Positions 36,450-45,681 of a DNA stretch of 64,000 nt are shown here, one piece after another. Under the pieces are notes generated by a model. The model was not told the origin of the DNA. It saw nothing but the letters and a program-made list of their open reading frames with translations, and did no database searches. Position 1 is the stretch's first letter. Every line of letters begins with the position of its first letter. A program made the translations under genes and the position numbers. Source of the stretch: an uncultured Eggerthellaceae bacterium (GTDB taxonomy: Bacteria; Actinomycetota; Coriobacteriia; Coriobacteriales; Eggerthellaceae); NCBI GenBank assembly GCA_910584145.1, contig CAJTXX010000001.1, positions 71,892-135,891 on the forward strand. The letters are read 5' to 3'.

Positions 36450-37466
36450 ATGGCTGACGCCGCCACGGCGCCGGCGGAGGCTGGCGAGCAGTACGAGGCT
36501 CCGGACGAGCCGCTCTTCGCAGACGAGTACTTCCGCAAGAAGCCGAAGAAGCACGGCCGGGAATGGAAGGTCGTGGATGCCCCGTGCATGCCGGCTCCGG
36601 TGGCCGATACGCATGCGCACCTGGATATGCTGCGCGACCCGGGGCTCGCGCTCGCGCGCGCCGGGGTGCATGAGGTGCGCTTCGTCGAGGCGATGGTGGA
36701 CCCGCTCGGCGCCGAGGGCGCGCAGGACTTCGAGCTGCTGGACGGGTGGTTGCGCGATGCGCAGCTCGCCATCAGGCAGATGTCCACGCGCATCTGCGGG
36801 CAGGGCTGGCACAGCGTGCCGCGCGTGCGCATGGCGGTGGGCGTCCATCCGCACGTGGCGAAGGCGTGGGATGCGGCGGCGCGCGAGGATATGCTGCGCT
36901 ACCTGCGCGATGAGCGGGTCAGCGCGGTGGGCGAGATAGGGCTCGACTACCATTACGACTATTCCCCGCGCGACGTGCAGCAGCGCGTGTTCGCCGAGCA
37001 GGTGGAGCTGGCGCAGAGCGCAGGGCTTCCCGTCATCCTGCATGTGCGCGAAGCCTTCGACGACGCATTCGCCATCATGGAAGAGGCTGGTTGGTCGGAG
37101 GCGGGCGTGCTCCTGCATTGCTATACCGCCGATGCCGCGCAGATCGCGCGCTGGGTGGACGCCGGTTGCTACATCGCCTTCGGCGGCGCGTTCACCTTCA
37201 AGAAGCTCGAGCAGATCAGGCAGGCTGCGGCGCTCGTGCCGCGCGAGCGCCTGCTGCTGGAGACAGACGCGCCCTTCATGACGCCCGAGCCCTTCCGCGG
37301 CTTGGAATGCGAGCCGGCGCATACCATCTGGACGGCGCAGCGCATGCTCGATGAGCTGCTGTGCGAGGCGGAGCCGGATGAGCGCGCGGCGCTGCTCGCT
37401 CAGGTGTTCGAGAATTCGATCGGGCTGCTCGACAGGGAGCCGACCGACTGGCAGAGAGGTATCTGA
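36450..37466 (+). CDS. tatD: TatD-family metal-dependent deoxyribonuclease
   Basis: This 338-residue protein has the TatD metal-binding residues in DTHAHLD, GEIGLDYH, LHVREAF, LHCYT and ETDAPF. The N-terminal ~45 residues are an extra charged segment not usual in TatD, and residues ~75-115 contain an insertion with RQMSTRICGQGWHS. TatD enzymes act as 3'-5' exonucleases on damaged DNA or RNA. The stop overlaps the next start (TGATG). Confidence 0.92.
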   Translation: MADAATAPAEAGEQYEAPDEPLFADEYFRKKPKKHGREWKVVDAPCMPAPVADTHAHLDMLRDPGLALARAGVHEVRFVEAMVDPLGAEGAQDFELLDGWLRDAQLAIRQMSTRICGQGWHSVPRVRMAVGVHPHVAKAWDAAAREDMLRYLRDERVSAVGEIGLDYHYDYSPRDVQQRVFAEQVELAQSAGLPVILHVREAFDDAFAIMEEAGWSEAGVLLHCYTADAAQIARWVDAGCYIAFGGAFTFKKLEQIRQAAALVPRERLLLETDAPFMTPEPFRGLECEPAHTIWTAQRMLDELLCEAEPDERAALLAQVFENSIGLLDREPTDWQRGI

Positions 37467-38086
37467 TGCATCGTACGATAATCGCCGGTTCGCCGCGCGC
37501 GCAGGGGCGCTGCGCTCATCTGGCCCAAGAGCTGTTCGACGCCTGCATCGAGGAGCGCCCTGGCGACGGCGTGTCGCTCGTGTCGGTGTCGGGCATATCC
37601 GTCGGCGGATGCATCGGCTGCGACGCGTGCAAGCAGGAGCTCCCGGCTGATTCCGACCGTGCCATCGCGCTGCCTGAAGAGGGCGACCCGCTGCGCCCGC
37701 AGGAGCGCATCTGCGCGGGCGATTCGCAGCGCCATGTGTGCATCATCGACGACGACATGCCCGAGGTGCGCAAGCACCTCGACGCCGCCGATGAGCTGAT
37801 AGCGGTGGTGCCCGTCTACTTCGCCGGCGCGCCGTCGCAGATGAAGGCGCTGCTCGACCGCTTGCAGCCGTACTACTGGTCGGATGCGCGCGAAGGCGAG
37901 AAGCGCCCGCTCACGCTGCATGTGGTGGGCGAAGGGGGAGACCCGCACGGCATCGAGCCGCTGATCGGGTGCGTGCGCTCCGCTCTCTCGGTGGCCGGGT
38001 TCTCGCTGGTCGAGGTGCTCGACTGGCGCGGCCGCATCGACGCGGACGGCACCATCCGCGAGGACGCCCGGGAATATGCCGTCTGA
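37466..38086 (+). CDS. Flavodoxin-fold NAD(P)H-dependent reductase
   Basis: This 206-residue protein matches the NADPH-dependent FMN reductase family: AGSPRAQGRC binds the FMN phosphate and PVYFAGAPSQMKALLDRL lies next to the flavin. GCIGCDAC and a later ERICAG segment supply cysteines that may bind a metal or Fe-S centre, as in iron-sulfur flavoproteins. An insertion at ~65-90 separates the halves. Its substrate is unknown. Placement between tatD and rsmA, with overlaps on both sides, suggests simple co-transcription. Confidence 0.82.
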   Translation: MHRTIIAGSPRAQGRCAHLAQELFDACIEERPGDGVSLVSVSGISVGGCIGCDACKQELPADSDRAIALPEEGDPLRPQERICAGDSQRHVCIIDDDMPEVRKHLDAADELIAVVPVYFAGAPSQMKALLDRLQPYYWSDAREGEKRPLTLHVVGEGGDPHGIEPLIGCVRSALSVAGFSLVEVLDWRGRIDADGTIREDAREYAV

Positions 38087-38990
38087 GGCATCCATCCTCG
38101 CCACTCCCTCCGCTACCGCCGAGGTGCTCGGCCGCTTCGGGCTGGCTCCCAAGAAGCACTTCGGCCAGAACTTCCTCGTGAACGACGCCATCGTGGGCAA
38201 GATACTCGCGCTCGCGCAGGTGGGCTCGGACGACGACATCTTAGAGGTCGGCCCGGGCATCGGCACGCTCACTTGGGCGCTCGCGCAGCGCGCCCGCTCG
38301 GTGGTGTCCCTCGAGCGCGACGCTGACCTGGCAGACGTGCTCGCCTACACCATGCGCGAGGCACGGCTCTTCGAGCTGGTGATGTGCGACGCGCTCGATG
38401 CGGGGGTGCCCGAGCTCGAAGCCGCCCTGCGCGCGCTGCGCGAGCGCGAGGGCGCCTGCGCGCTGCCGAGCAAGCTGGTGGCGAACCTGCCCTATGCCGT
38501 GGCCGCCACCGTGGTGCTGCGCTTCTTCCAGATATTCCCGTTCCTGGGCAGCGCGACCGTCATGGTGCAGCGCGAGGTGGCGCAGCGTATGCAGGCGGAG
38601 CCGAACACGAAGGACTACGGCGCCTACACGGTGAAGCTCGCGCTGTACGCGCAGGCTGCGGGCAGCTTCCCGGTGGCAGCGGGCAATTTCCTACCCCCGC
38701 CGCGCGTGGAGAGCACGGTCATCCGCCTCGACCGCCTCGCGCCCGAGCGCACACCCGACCAGCGCATCTGCGATGCCGCCTGCACGATGGCCGATGCTGC
38801 GTTCTTCGCGCGGCGCAAGACCATAGCGAACTCCTGCACCGCGTACTTCCGGAGCAGGGGAGCGGACGCGGCGGGCATGGTCTGCGAGCTGTTCGCGCAG
38901 GCGGGCATCGACGGGAGCCGTCGGGGAGAGACGCTCACCTGCGAGGAGTTCATCGCGCTCGGTGCCGCGCTCGCAGCGGCGAGCGCCTGA
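38076..38990 (+). CDS. rsmA: 16S rRNA dimethyladenosine transferase
   Basis: RsmA/KsgA dimethylates two adjacent adenines near the 3' end of 16S rRNA. The 304-residue protein has KKHFGQNFL, the SAM motif LEVGPGIGTLT, the catalytic NLPYAV and the C-terminal FFARRKTI region. It overlaps the flavoprotein gene by 11 bases. Confidence 0.96.
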   Translation: MPSEASILATPSATAEVLGRFGLAPKKHFGQNFLVNDAIVGKILALAQVGSDDDILEVGPGIGTLTWALAQRARSVVSLERDADLADVLAYTMREARLFELVMCDALDAGVPELEAALRALREREGACALPSKLVANLPYAVAATVVLRFFQIFPFLGSATVMVQREVAQRMQAEPNTKDYGAYTVKLALYAQAAGSFPVAAGNFLPPPRVESTVIRLDRLAPERTPDQRICDAACTMADAAFFARRKTIANSCTAYFRSRGADAAGMVCELFAQAGIDGSRRGETLTCEEFIALGAALAAASA

Positions 38991-39061
38991 TGCGGGCCTT
39001 TCGCGCATCTGGGCGATTGTGTAATAAACATCTGTTCGATATACACCGCTGCTCTATGGGT

Positions 39062-39067
39062 TAGAAT
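39062..39067 (+). promoter_or_regulatory. -10 box TAGAAT upstream of the AAA-like gene
   Basis: TAGAAT lies 52 bases before the TTG at 39120, in an AT-rich intergenic stretch. No good -35 is seen. Confidence 0.45.
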
Positions 39068-39119
39068 AGCCACGAGAAAATGAAGCATGTGCGCGTGAGC
39101 AGCAAGAAGGTGGTTCAAC

Positions 39120-40589
39120 TTGACTGATGGCAAAACGAGCATGCCGCACCACGACGACGAGAAGCGAAGCTGCACCAAAGACTACCTGAACAGGGCGAAA
39201 GCTGCCTGCGACTCGGGCGATGCGGTGCTGGGCATGTATCTCTACCTAGCGGCATTCGAGGAAGCGAACGGGGATGCGGGCGCCCCTGATGAAGACGCCC
39301 TGACGGGATTGAAGGAGGCGTGGGCGCTCGCGTGCACGCACAAGGAGCGCTCGCTGGCCGAGTACATATTCGAGCGGTTGGAGCCGTATCTGTCGTCTGA
39401 TGAGATAACCATCTGCGCCGAGGCGCTGCATGGGCTGGCGATGGACAAGCTGGAGGAGTTCGGCCTGTCCTGGAAAGACCTCGAGGACATGGCGCAGGCC
39501 ATATCCGAAGACCTGCTCGACGGCGACGAGCCGATCTTCCATGTGGAGCGCATCATGACCGGGCGCCTGCCGCGCACGCTCGCGCTCTCCGCACCGGCGC
39601 GCAGCAGCAGCGAGCCGCAGGCGGCGGACATCATCGCCCGCGCGTCGGAGGCCGTCATGGGCGGCAAGGAGCGTGAAGAGGCGCTCGACTATGCGAGCGC
39701 GGCCGGCTATATCGACGCCATCAAGGCGATGCGCGAGATGGGCGTCGGCATGGGCGACGACCCTGCCTTCAAAGACCTGATCGATATGCTGAACGACCTG
39801 CACGGCCTGCCCAGCAAGCCGGCGCTCGACACCATCCTCATGCGCTGCCCGGCGCGCGAGGATGCGAATCATCTCATGATGGCCACCTTAGGCGAGCTCG
39901 ATCGCCCGACGGTGCACATGCGCATGGAGGAGAGCTTCCAGGGCATGCCGTTGCTCTGCGTGAGCGCGCATGCGGTGGATATCCCGCGCAACGGCAGCTT
40001 GGCCGATGTGTTCCAGAACGGCGGCGTGCTGGTCTTGGAGGATATCGACTACTGGTCGTCGCCCCTGTCGGGCGATGGGGAAGAGGGTGGCGCGCTGTTC
40101 ATGATGCAGCTGACGCGCGGCGCGCGCGAGGCGGTGAGCCTGGTGCGCTCGGCGGTGGAGAGCCCCGATGTGCACGTCATAGCTACCTGCGCCGACCTGG
40201 CCGCCATCGACGATTTCTTCTTGGACATGCTCGAGCCTCTGACGCTCGTAGATATCGACCTGCCCACGCCGGCCGAGCGCGTGCAGATCTGGGACCGCAT
40301 CGCCGCGGACCATCCCTCCATCAGAGGGATCAACCGCGCCGACCTGGTGCGCCTGTCATCGAACATGCCGCGGGTGGATATCTATTCGGCTGCGCGCGAA
40401 GCCATCGAGGAAGCGTACAAGATTGGCCTCGCCCAGCGCCGCTACCAGCCTGTCACGCGCGACAACCTCTTCGACAAGCTGGCGGCCTACCAGCCGCTCG
40501 ATTCGACCGAGTACGAGGAGCTGGAGAACGAGGTCATCCGCGACTTCAAGCGCGACCTGAGCCATATCGACGATATCCTGAGGGGCTGA
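39120..40589 (+). CDS. AAA+-like protein lacking a Walker A motif
   Basis: This 489-residue protein has a helical N-terminal half and a C-terminal half resembling an AAA+ ATPase. GVLVLEDIDYWSSP looks like Walker B, the TCADLAAID stretch like sensor 1, and DIDLPTPAERVQIWDRI plus the following helices like the AAA+ lid. The expected GxxGxGK[ST] P-loop is missing between residues ~230 and ~290. It may be a pseudo-ATPase or bind a partner AAA+ subunit. The start is TTG 39120 (AAGGTGG upstream) or ATG 39141. No TM segment or signal peptide is seen. Neighbours give no functional hint. Confidence 0.6.
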   Translation: MTDGKTSMPHHDDEKRSCTKDYLNRAKAACDSGDAVLGMYLYLAAFEEANGDAGAPDEDALTGLKEAWALACTHKERSLAEYIFERLEPYLSSDEITICAEALHGLAMDKLEEFGLSWKDLEDMAQAISEDLLDGDEPIFHVERIMTGRLPRTLALSAPARSSSEPQAADIIARASEAVMGGKEREEALDYASAAGYIDAIKAMREMGVGMGDDPAFKDLIDMLNDLHGLPSKPALDTILMRCPAREDANHLMMATLGELDRPTVHMRMEESFQGMPLLCVSAHAVDIPRNGSLADVFQNGGVLVLEDIDYWSSPLSGDGEEGGALFMMQLTRGAREAVSLVRSAVESPDVHVIATCADLAAIDDFFLDMLEPLTLVDIDLPTPAERVQIWDRIAADHPSIRGINRADLVRLSSNMPRVDIYSAAREAIEEAYKIGLAQRRYQPVTRDNLFDKLAAYQPLDSTEYEELENEVIRDFKRDLSHIDDILRG

Positions 40590-40624
40590 CCCTCGGGGTA
40601 TCGCATCGGCGCTCGCGCCCGGCG

Positions 40625-41476
40625 CTAGATGACCGGGTAGGAGCCGAGCACCTTCACCTCGCGCAGCTTCAAGCGCAAGCACGACAGCGCCGTCTGCACG
40701 TCGAGGTCGGTGTCGCTGCCGCTGAACTCCATGAAGAACATGTAATCGCCGAACTGCTGCTTCAGCGGCCTCGATTGCAGCATGGTTATGTTGATGCCCG
40801 CGTAGGCGAACTCCGACAAGATCATATGCAGCGCGCCCGCTTTGTCCTCGCGTAGGAACAGCGCGAGCGTGGTCTTGCGGTGCTCGCCTGTGAGCTGCGG
40901 CGCGCTGCCGGGGCGCCCGATGAGGGCGAAAGCGGTCTGGTTGCCGAGATGGTCTTCGATGTCGCGCGCAGCGATATCGCAGCCGTGCAGCGCAGCGGCG
41001 TACTCGTTGGCGATGCCGGCGATGGTGGGGTCGGCTGCGGCCAGGCGCGCGCTCTCGGCCGTGGAGGGCGCGATCATCGTGCTGCGCCCGGGCAGCCGCT
41101 CGTTCAGGTAGCGGCGGCACTGCGCGAGGCCCTGGGCATGCGAGGCGACGGTCTTGACATCCTCGATGCGCACGCCCGGCTGCGTGAGCAGGCAATGGTG
41201 GATGCTGATGACGGTCTCGGCCAGTATGACGGCAGACGAACGGAAGGCGAAGTTGTCGAGCGTGGCCGTCACGGGCCCTTCCAGCGAGTTCTCCTTGCCG
41301 ACCACCCCGAAGGCGGCCCGTCCCCGGTCGACGCAGTCGAACACGTCGTCGAACGTGGCGCATTCGATCAGCTCGGGCTGCTCGATGCCGAGCGCGGCGG
41401 CGAACGCATCGGCTGCCTCGTTGGTGTAGGTGCCACGGGGACCCAAGAAAGCTATCGTCCGATCAAGTGCTGCCAT
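40625..41476 (-). CDS. pheA: Prephenate dehydratase
   Basis: This 283-residue enzyme converts prephenate to phenylpyruvate for phenylalanine synthesis. FLGPRGTYTNEAA opens the catalytic domain and the NQTAFALIGR region carries the catalytic Thr segment. The C-terminal ACT domain (DKAGALHMILSEFAYAGINIT) senses phenylalanine; the usual ESRP motif reads QSRP. There is no fused chorismate mutase. The ATG at 41476 has GAGGGAG upstream. It is a single-gene unit divergent from the hydrogenase. Confidence 0.94.
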   Translation of the reverse strand: MAALDRTIAFLGPRGTYTNEAADAFAAALGIEQPELIECATFDDVFDCVDRGRAAFGVVGKENSLEGPVTATLDNFAFRSSAVILAETVISIHHCLLTQPGVRIEDVKTVASHAQGLAQCRRYLNERLPGRSTMIAPSTAESARLAAADPTIAGIANEYAAALHGCDIAARDIEDHLGNQTAFALIGRPGSAPQLTGEHRKTTLALFLREDKAGALHMILSEFAYAGINITMLQSRPLKQQFGDYMFFMEFSGSDTDLDVQTALSCLRLKLREVKVLGSYPVI

Positions 41477-41586
41477 GGCATGCTCCCTCGCTTCGCTGCG
41501 TGCGGTCTTAGATGAGCGAACAGTGTAGCGCAACGGGCGCCGCGGGCGCCTGCGCATGCCGCGCGGCGCAGGCAGCGGCGCACAAG

Positions 41587-41614
41587 ATGTTACGCGCGCT
41601 CGCTTCCGTAACAT
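41587..41614. promoter_or_regulatory. Operator-like inverted repeat between pheA and hyaA
   Basis: ATGTTACG (41587-41594) and CGTAACAT (41607-41614) are perfect 8-base arms with a 12-base spacer. It is 111 bases from the pheA start and 120 from the hyaA start, so it could serve either gene. Downstream, an AT-rich stretch (41676-41700) probably contains the hya promoter. Confidence 0.5.
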
Positions 41615-41733
41615 TTTCGGGCATTAACACCCGTATTTCAACCTCACGCATCGGCGAGGCGTGCAGGGTGCGGCGAAAATAATCAAAATGGCAACAGTTG
41701 TAAAAGACGAGGACACCTAAGGGGGGTGTGCAC

Positions 41734-43056
41734 ATGGTAGATCAGGCCACGACTACGGACGCGTTCGGCGTTCTGGAGTCGCGGGGGGTCAGCCGCCGCA
41801 GCTTCATGAAGCTCTGCGCCGGCGTTGCCGCTGCTGCGGGCTTATCGCAGCTGGCTATCCCACGCGTCGCAGAAGCGCTGGAGAAGTCCGTGATCGGAGC
41901 GACATCCGGCGACCTCTACCCGGTCATCTGGATAGAGGGTGCGTCGTGCACGGGTTGCACGGAGTCGTTCGCTCAGATCGAGACGCCCGATGTGGCGACG
42001 GTGGTGCTCGACATCATCTCGCTGAACTACTCCGAGACCCTATCCGCAGCTGCCGGATACTCCGTCGAGGAGGCGAAGGCGCAGACCATCGAGGCCGGGA
42101 ACTACGTCTTGATCTATGAGGGCGCGGTTCTCGAAGGCTGGAACGGCAATGCGCTGCGCGTGGCAGGCGAGACGGGCAACGAGGCGCTCATCCACGCCGC
42201 GGCATCCGCGAATGCGGTCATGGCCGTGGGCTCGTGCGCTGTCAACGGCGGCTGGTGCGCCGCGTATCCGAACCCGTCGAAGGCGATGGGCGTGCAGCAG
42301 TTCCTTAAGAAGGAGGGCATCGACACGCCGGTCATCAACATCCCGGGCTGCCCTGTGAACCCCGAGTGGATGATGCAGGTGCTGGTGGATGTCGTCCTGC
42401 TGAAGGACCCGTCGCTGGTGAAGCTGAACAGCTTCAATGAGCCGGCCGACCTGTTCGATCAGACCATCCATGACAACTGCGCTCGCCGCGGTCACTTCGA
42501 GAACGGCGAGTTCGTCTACGAGTTCGGCAGCAAGGAAGAGGCTCTGGGCTACTGCCTGTACCCGCTCGGCTGCCGCGGCCCGCAGACGAAGGCCCAGTGC
42601 CCCGTCACGCTGTGGAACAACCGCCGCTCCTGGTGCGTCCAGGCCGGCAGCCCCTGCATCGGCTGCTGCGAGGCCAACCCGAACGACCCGGGCGACAACT
42701 GGGTGCAGGTGAACACCCCGTTCTACCAGCGCTTCCGCGACCTGCGCGTGGGCGACTTCACGTTCCAGCCCGAGCCCGTCGCTTGGGCGCTCACCGGCAT
42801 CGTGGCGCTCGCGCTCGTGTGCCATGGTTTCGGCATGAAGAAGACCGGCCGCATGGACGGCGGCGCTCCGTTCGAGCCCATCCGCAAGTGGGACGCGAAG
42901 CACCCCGACCAGGCCATCGGCACCTATGCCGATCCTGAGAAGGGCGGCCCGGTGCTCAGCGCCGAGCTGACCGAGGAGAACACGCATCACGCGGCAGCGC
43001 CCGCTGATGTCGTGGTTGCAGACTACGAAGGCGAAGCGGGAGGTGAGGCGAGATGA
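41734..43056 (+). CDS. hyaA: [NiFe] hydrogenase small subunit
   Basis: This 440-residue subunit carries the Fe-S relay of a membrane-bound uptake hydrogenase. A twin-arginine signal (S20-RRSFMK) directs export with the large subunit. Proximal-cluster cysteines lie in GASCTGC, GSCAVNGG and PGCPVNPE; the two extra cysteines of oxygen-tolerant enzymes are missing, so it should be oxygen-sensitive. Distal ligands occur in IHDNCARRGHF. A C-terminal helix (~350-370) anchors it, followed by an unusually long ~75-residue hydrophilic tail. ATG 41734 has GGGGGGT upstream. It resembles the actinobacterial Coriobacteriia group 1 enzymes; the exact subgroup is inferred. Confidence 0.95.
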   Translation: MVDQATTTDAFGVLESRGVSRRSFMKLCAGVAAAAGLSQLAIPRVAEALEKSVIGATSGDLYPVIWIEGASCTGCTESFAQIETPDVATVVLDIISLNYSETLSAAAGYSVEEAKAQTIEAGNYVLIYEGAVLEGWNGNALRVAGETGNEALIHAAASANAVMAVGSCAVNGGWCAAYPNPSKAMGVQQFLKKEGIDTPVINIPGCPVNPEWMMQVLVDVVLLKDPSLVKLNSFNEPADLFDQTIHDNCARRGHFENGEFVYEFGSKEEALGYCLYPLGCRGPQTKAQCPVTLWNNRRSWCVQAGSPCIGCCEANPNDPGDNWVQVNTPFYQRFRDLRVGDFTFQPEPVAWALTGIVALALVCHGFGMKKTGRMDGGAPFEPIRKWDAKHPDQAIGTYADPEKGGPVLSAELTEENTHHAAAPADVVVADYEGEAGGEAR

Positions 43057-44726
43057 CGCGTTCCATCATTGATCCCATAACCCGTATCGAAGGCCATCTG
43101 CGCGTCGAGATGGAAGTGACCGACGGCGTCGTATCCGATGCCTGGGTATCGGGCGGATGCTTCCGCGGCATGGAGCTCGTGGTGCAGAATCGCACGCCCG
43201 AGGATGCCGCTCAGATCGTCGAGCGCATCTGCGGCGTATGCCCGGTGTCGCACGCTCACGCGTCCTCCATCGCGGCTGAGAAGGCCTACGGCATAACCAT
43301 CTCCAACAATGCGCGCCTGGTGCGCAACCTCATCGAGGGCGCCCAGTTCCTGCATTCGCACATCCTGTGGTTCTACAACCTGTGCGCGCTCGACTACGTG
43401 AACCCGCTGAACGCCCTCGAGGCCGACGTGGCGTCCACCTACGATCTGGCGCAGCAGCTGGGGACCTCGATGGACACCGACTTCAAGCTGCTGAAGGAGA
43501 AGCTCGAGCGCTTCGCCGCCAACGGCCAGCTGTCCATCTTCTCCGGCAACTGGTTCGATTGCGACAACGGCGAGGGCTACAAGCTGCCGGCCGAGGCGAA
43601 CCTCATCTGCACCGCCCACTACCTTGAGGCGCTGAAGATGCAGGCCCGCGCGAGCGAGATAGCCGCGCTGATCGGCGGCAAGATGCCGCACGTCATGACG
43701 CTCATCCCCGGCGGCACCGCGTTCGTGCCCACCGAGGGCAAGCTCGACGACCTGTGGGCCATGGCATGCGAGATCTACGACTGGGTCTCCACCACCATGA
43801 TCCAGGACACCCTGGCGCTGGCGCCGTTCTATCCCGATGCCCTGAAGTTCGGCAAGGGCTGCGGCCGCTACATCGCCTGGGGCGTGTTCGAGGGTCCGGG
43901 TTGGCCCTACGGCGGCGACTACACCGAGCAGATGATCAACCGCTATCTGCCGATGGGCGTGCTCGACGAGGACCTGAACGTCTCCAACGTGCAGGAATCG
44001 CTCATCACCGAGTACATGGGCCACTCCTGGTACGAGGGCGATGCCACCTACGAGTCGCCGTACTTCGTGACCGACCCCGAGTTCTCCGAGTACAACGTGG
44101 AGGACCGCTACACCTGGGTGAAGTGCCCGGCATACGACGGCAAGCCCATGGAGGCCGGCGGCTTCGCCCGCATCCTGGCAGCCTACAAGCGCGGCGTGCC
44201 CTTCATCGTGGAGAACGTCGACAAGATGCTGGTGGCGCTCGGCGCCAAGCCCGGCGAGCTGTCGGCGCTGCAATCGACGCTCGGCCGTACGGCTACCCGC
44301 CAGATCGAGACGCTCTACATCGCAGGCCTCATGAAGGAATGGACGCTGGAGCTGATGGAGGCCATCAAGGGCGGCGACTCCGAGTACTTCCGCGACCCGG
44401 TGACCACCACCGGCGAGGGCACGGGCTTCTGGGAGGCTCCGCGTGGCGCGCTCTACCACTCCGAGAAGGTGACGAACCGCAACATCGACGGTTACCAGAT
44501 CATCATCCCGTCGACGTGGAACCTGGCGCCGCTGAACGCCGAAGGCGTGCACGGCCCGATGGAGCAGGCGCTCATCGGCAACCCGGTGGAGGACATCGAC
44601 ATGCCCATCAACGCCCTGCGCACCGTCCACAGCTTCGACCCCTGCACCGCTTGCGCTGTGCATATCACCGAGCCGAAGACGGGCAAGACCTTCAAGACCG
44701 TCACCAGCCCTTGGGGGGTGAAGTAA
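43053..44726 (+). CDS. hyaB: [NiFe] hydrogenase large subunit
   Basis: This 557-residue catalytic subunit binds the NiFe(CN)2CO centre through RICGVCPVSH near residue 62 and DPCTACAVH near the C-terminus. The 20 residues after the terminal His are expected to be cut off by the maturation protease encoded at 46101. It oxidises periplasmic H2 and passes electrons to HyaA. Its start overlaps hyaA by 4 bases. No hyp genes for metal-centre assembly are in this window. Confidence 0.97.
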   Translation: MTRSIIDPITRIEGHLRVEMEVTDGVVSDAWVSGGCFRGMELVVQNRTPEDAAQIVERICGVCPVSHAHASSIAAEKAYGITISNNARLVRNLIEGAQFLHSHILWFYNLCALDYVNPLNALEADVASTYDLAQQLGTSMDTDFKLLKEKLERFAANGQLSIFSGNWFDCDNGEGYKLPAEANLICTAHYLEALKMQARASEIAALIGGKMPHVMTLIPGGTAFVPTEGKLDDLWAMACEIYDWVSTTMIQDTLALAPFYPDALKFGKGCGRYIAWGVFEGPGWPYGGDYTEQMINRYLPMGVLDEDLNVSNVQESLITEYMGHSWYEGDATYESPYFVTDPEFSEYNVEDRYTWVKCPAYDGKPMEAGGFARILAAYKRGVPFIVENVDKMLVALGAKPGELSALQSTLGRTATRQIETLYIAGLMKEWTLELMEAIKGGDSEYFRDPVTTTGEGTGFWEAPRGALYHSEKVTNRNIDGYQIIIPSTWNLAPLNAEGVHGPMEQALIGNPVEDIDMPINALRTVHSFDPCTACAVHITEPKTGKTFKTVTSPWGVK

Positions 44727-45482
44727 ATGGCGCATCTCGCACATTACCGTGAAGCACACCCCATGATCTTCGTGGTGACGCACTGGATAAACCTGGTGTG
44801 CATGCTGCTGCTGATCCTGACCGGCTTCATCATCCACTATCCGTTCATCGCGGGCATCATGGGCATCTGCCGTGGCGTGCACCTGTTCTGCGGCTTCGTG
44901 CTGTTCCTGAACATGGTGTTCCGCGTGGTGGCATCCTTCATCGTGAAGACGTCCCCCACGGGCGGCACGCGCAAACAGACCACCGACATCAAGTCGTGGC
45001 TGCCGCAGAAGGATAACCGCCACCAGGCGCTGGAGTGGATCAAGTACTACCTGTTCCTGCGCAAGGATCATCCGCTGGGAGCGAAGCTGGGCGTTCCGCA
45101 GAAGCTGTCGTATCTGATGATCCCGGTGCTGATCTTCCTGATGTTCTGGACGGGTCTGTGCCTGTGGGGCGAGACGATGAACGTGCCCGCGTTCGCAGCC
45201 ACCACGACGCTGGTGGGCGGCGCTATGAGCATGCGCATCATCCACTACTATGGCATGTTCGTGTTCATCATCTTCATGTTCATCCATATCTACCTGGCTA
45301 ACGTGGAGAGCATCGCTCCCACCAAGCTGATGTTCTTCCATAAGGAGCACGGCGGCCTGGTGTACGACCCTGACATCCACAACATCGTGGGTGAGGACTT
45401 CGATCCGGAGAGCTGTGTGGAGACGCGTGCGAAGCGCGGCCCCATCGACGATTCGCATCACGTGACGCGCACTGCGTCCTAA
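44727..45482 (+). CDS. hyaC: Hydrogenase cytochrome b subunit
   Basis: This 251-residue membrane protein of the HyaC/HybB-like b-type cytochrome family has four hydrophobic helices and histidines in THWINLV, GVHLFCG and HYYGMFVF suited to bind two hemes. It accepts electrons from HyaA and reduces menaquinone. The gene starts directly after hyaB and is followed by a strong hairpin. Confidence 0.94.
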   Translation: MAHLAHYREAHPMIFVVTHWINLVCMLLLILTGFIIHYPFIAGIMGICRGVHLFCGFVLFLNMVFRVVASFIVKTSPTGGTRKQTTDIKSWLPQKDNRHQALEWIKYYLFLRKDHPLGAKLGVPQKLSYLMIPVLIFLMFWTGLCLWGETMNVPAFAATTTLVGGAMSMRIIHYYGMFVFIIFMFIHIYLANVESIAPTKLMFFHKEHGGLVYDPDIHNIVGEDFDPESCVETRAKRGPIDDSHHVTRTAS

Positions 45483-45492
45483 AGGTCCGGCT

Positions 45493-45521
45493 GGAGGAGC
45501 GGCTCGCGCAGCCGCTCCTCC
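45493..45521 (+). terminator. Strong hairpin after hyaC
   Basis: GGAGGAGCGGCT and AGCCGCTCCTCC form a perfect 12-bp stem with a CGCGC loop, starting 11 bases after hyaC. Only GCTTTC follows, so it may work as a terminator or as a barrier that stabilises the hyaABC mRNA. Confidence 0.65.
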
Positions 45522-45553
45522 GCTTTCGAGCAGAGGACGCACGCTGTGCGGCA

Positions 45554-45581
45554 GATGATCGGGCTTGCGAGCCCGATCATC
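45554..45581 (+). terminator. Second perfect hairpin after hyaC
   Basis: GATGATCGGGCT and AGCCCGATCATC form a perfect 12-bp stem with a four-base loop TGCG. No T-run follows. With the previous hairpin it separates hyaABC from the two downstream genes. Confidence 0.6.
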
Positions 45582-45681
45582 GCATGATGGGGGTTCGGCC
45601 TGATGCTCTGCGGAACATCTGGGTACGATCAGCCGCCATCGCCTCACAGCGTGCATTCCTTACCGAGGAGGAGCATCGATC

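Noticed and set aside
43023..45656. An 877-codon minus-strand open frame across hyaB-hyaC
   Set aside because: Antisense to clearly functional hydrogenase genes and spanning their junction; no protein features.
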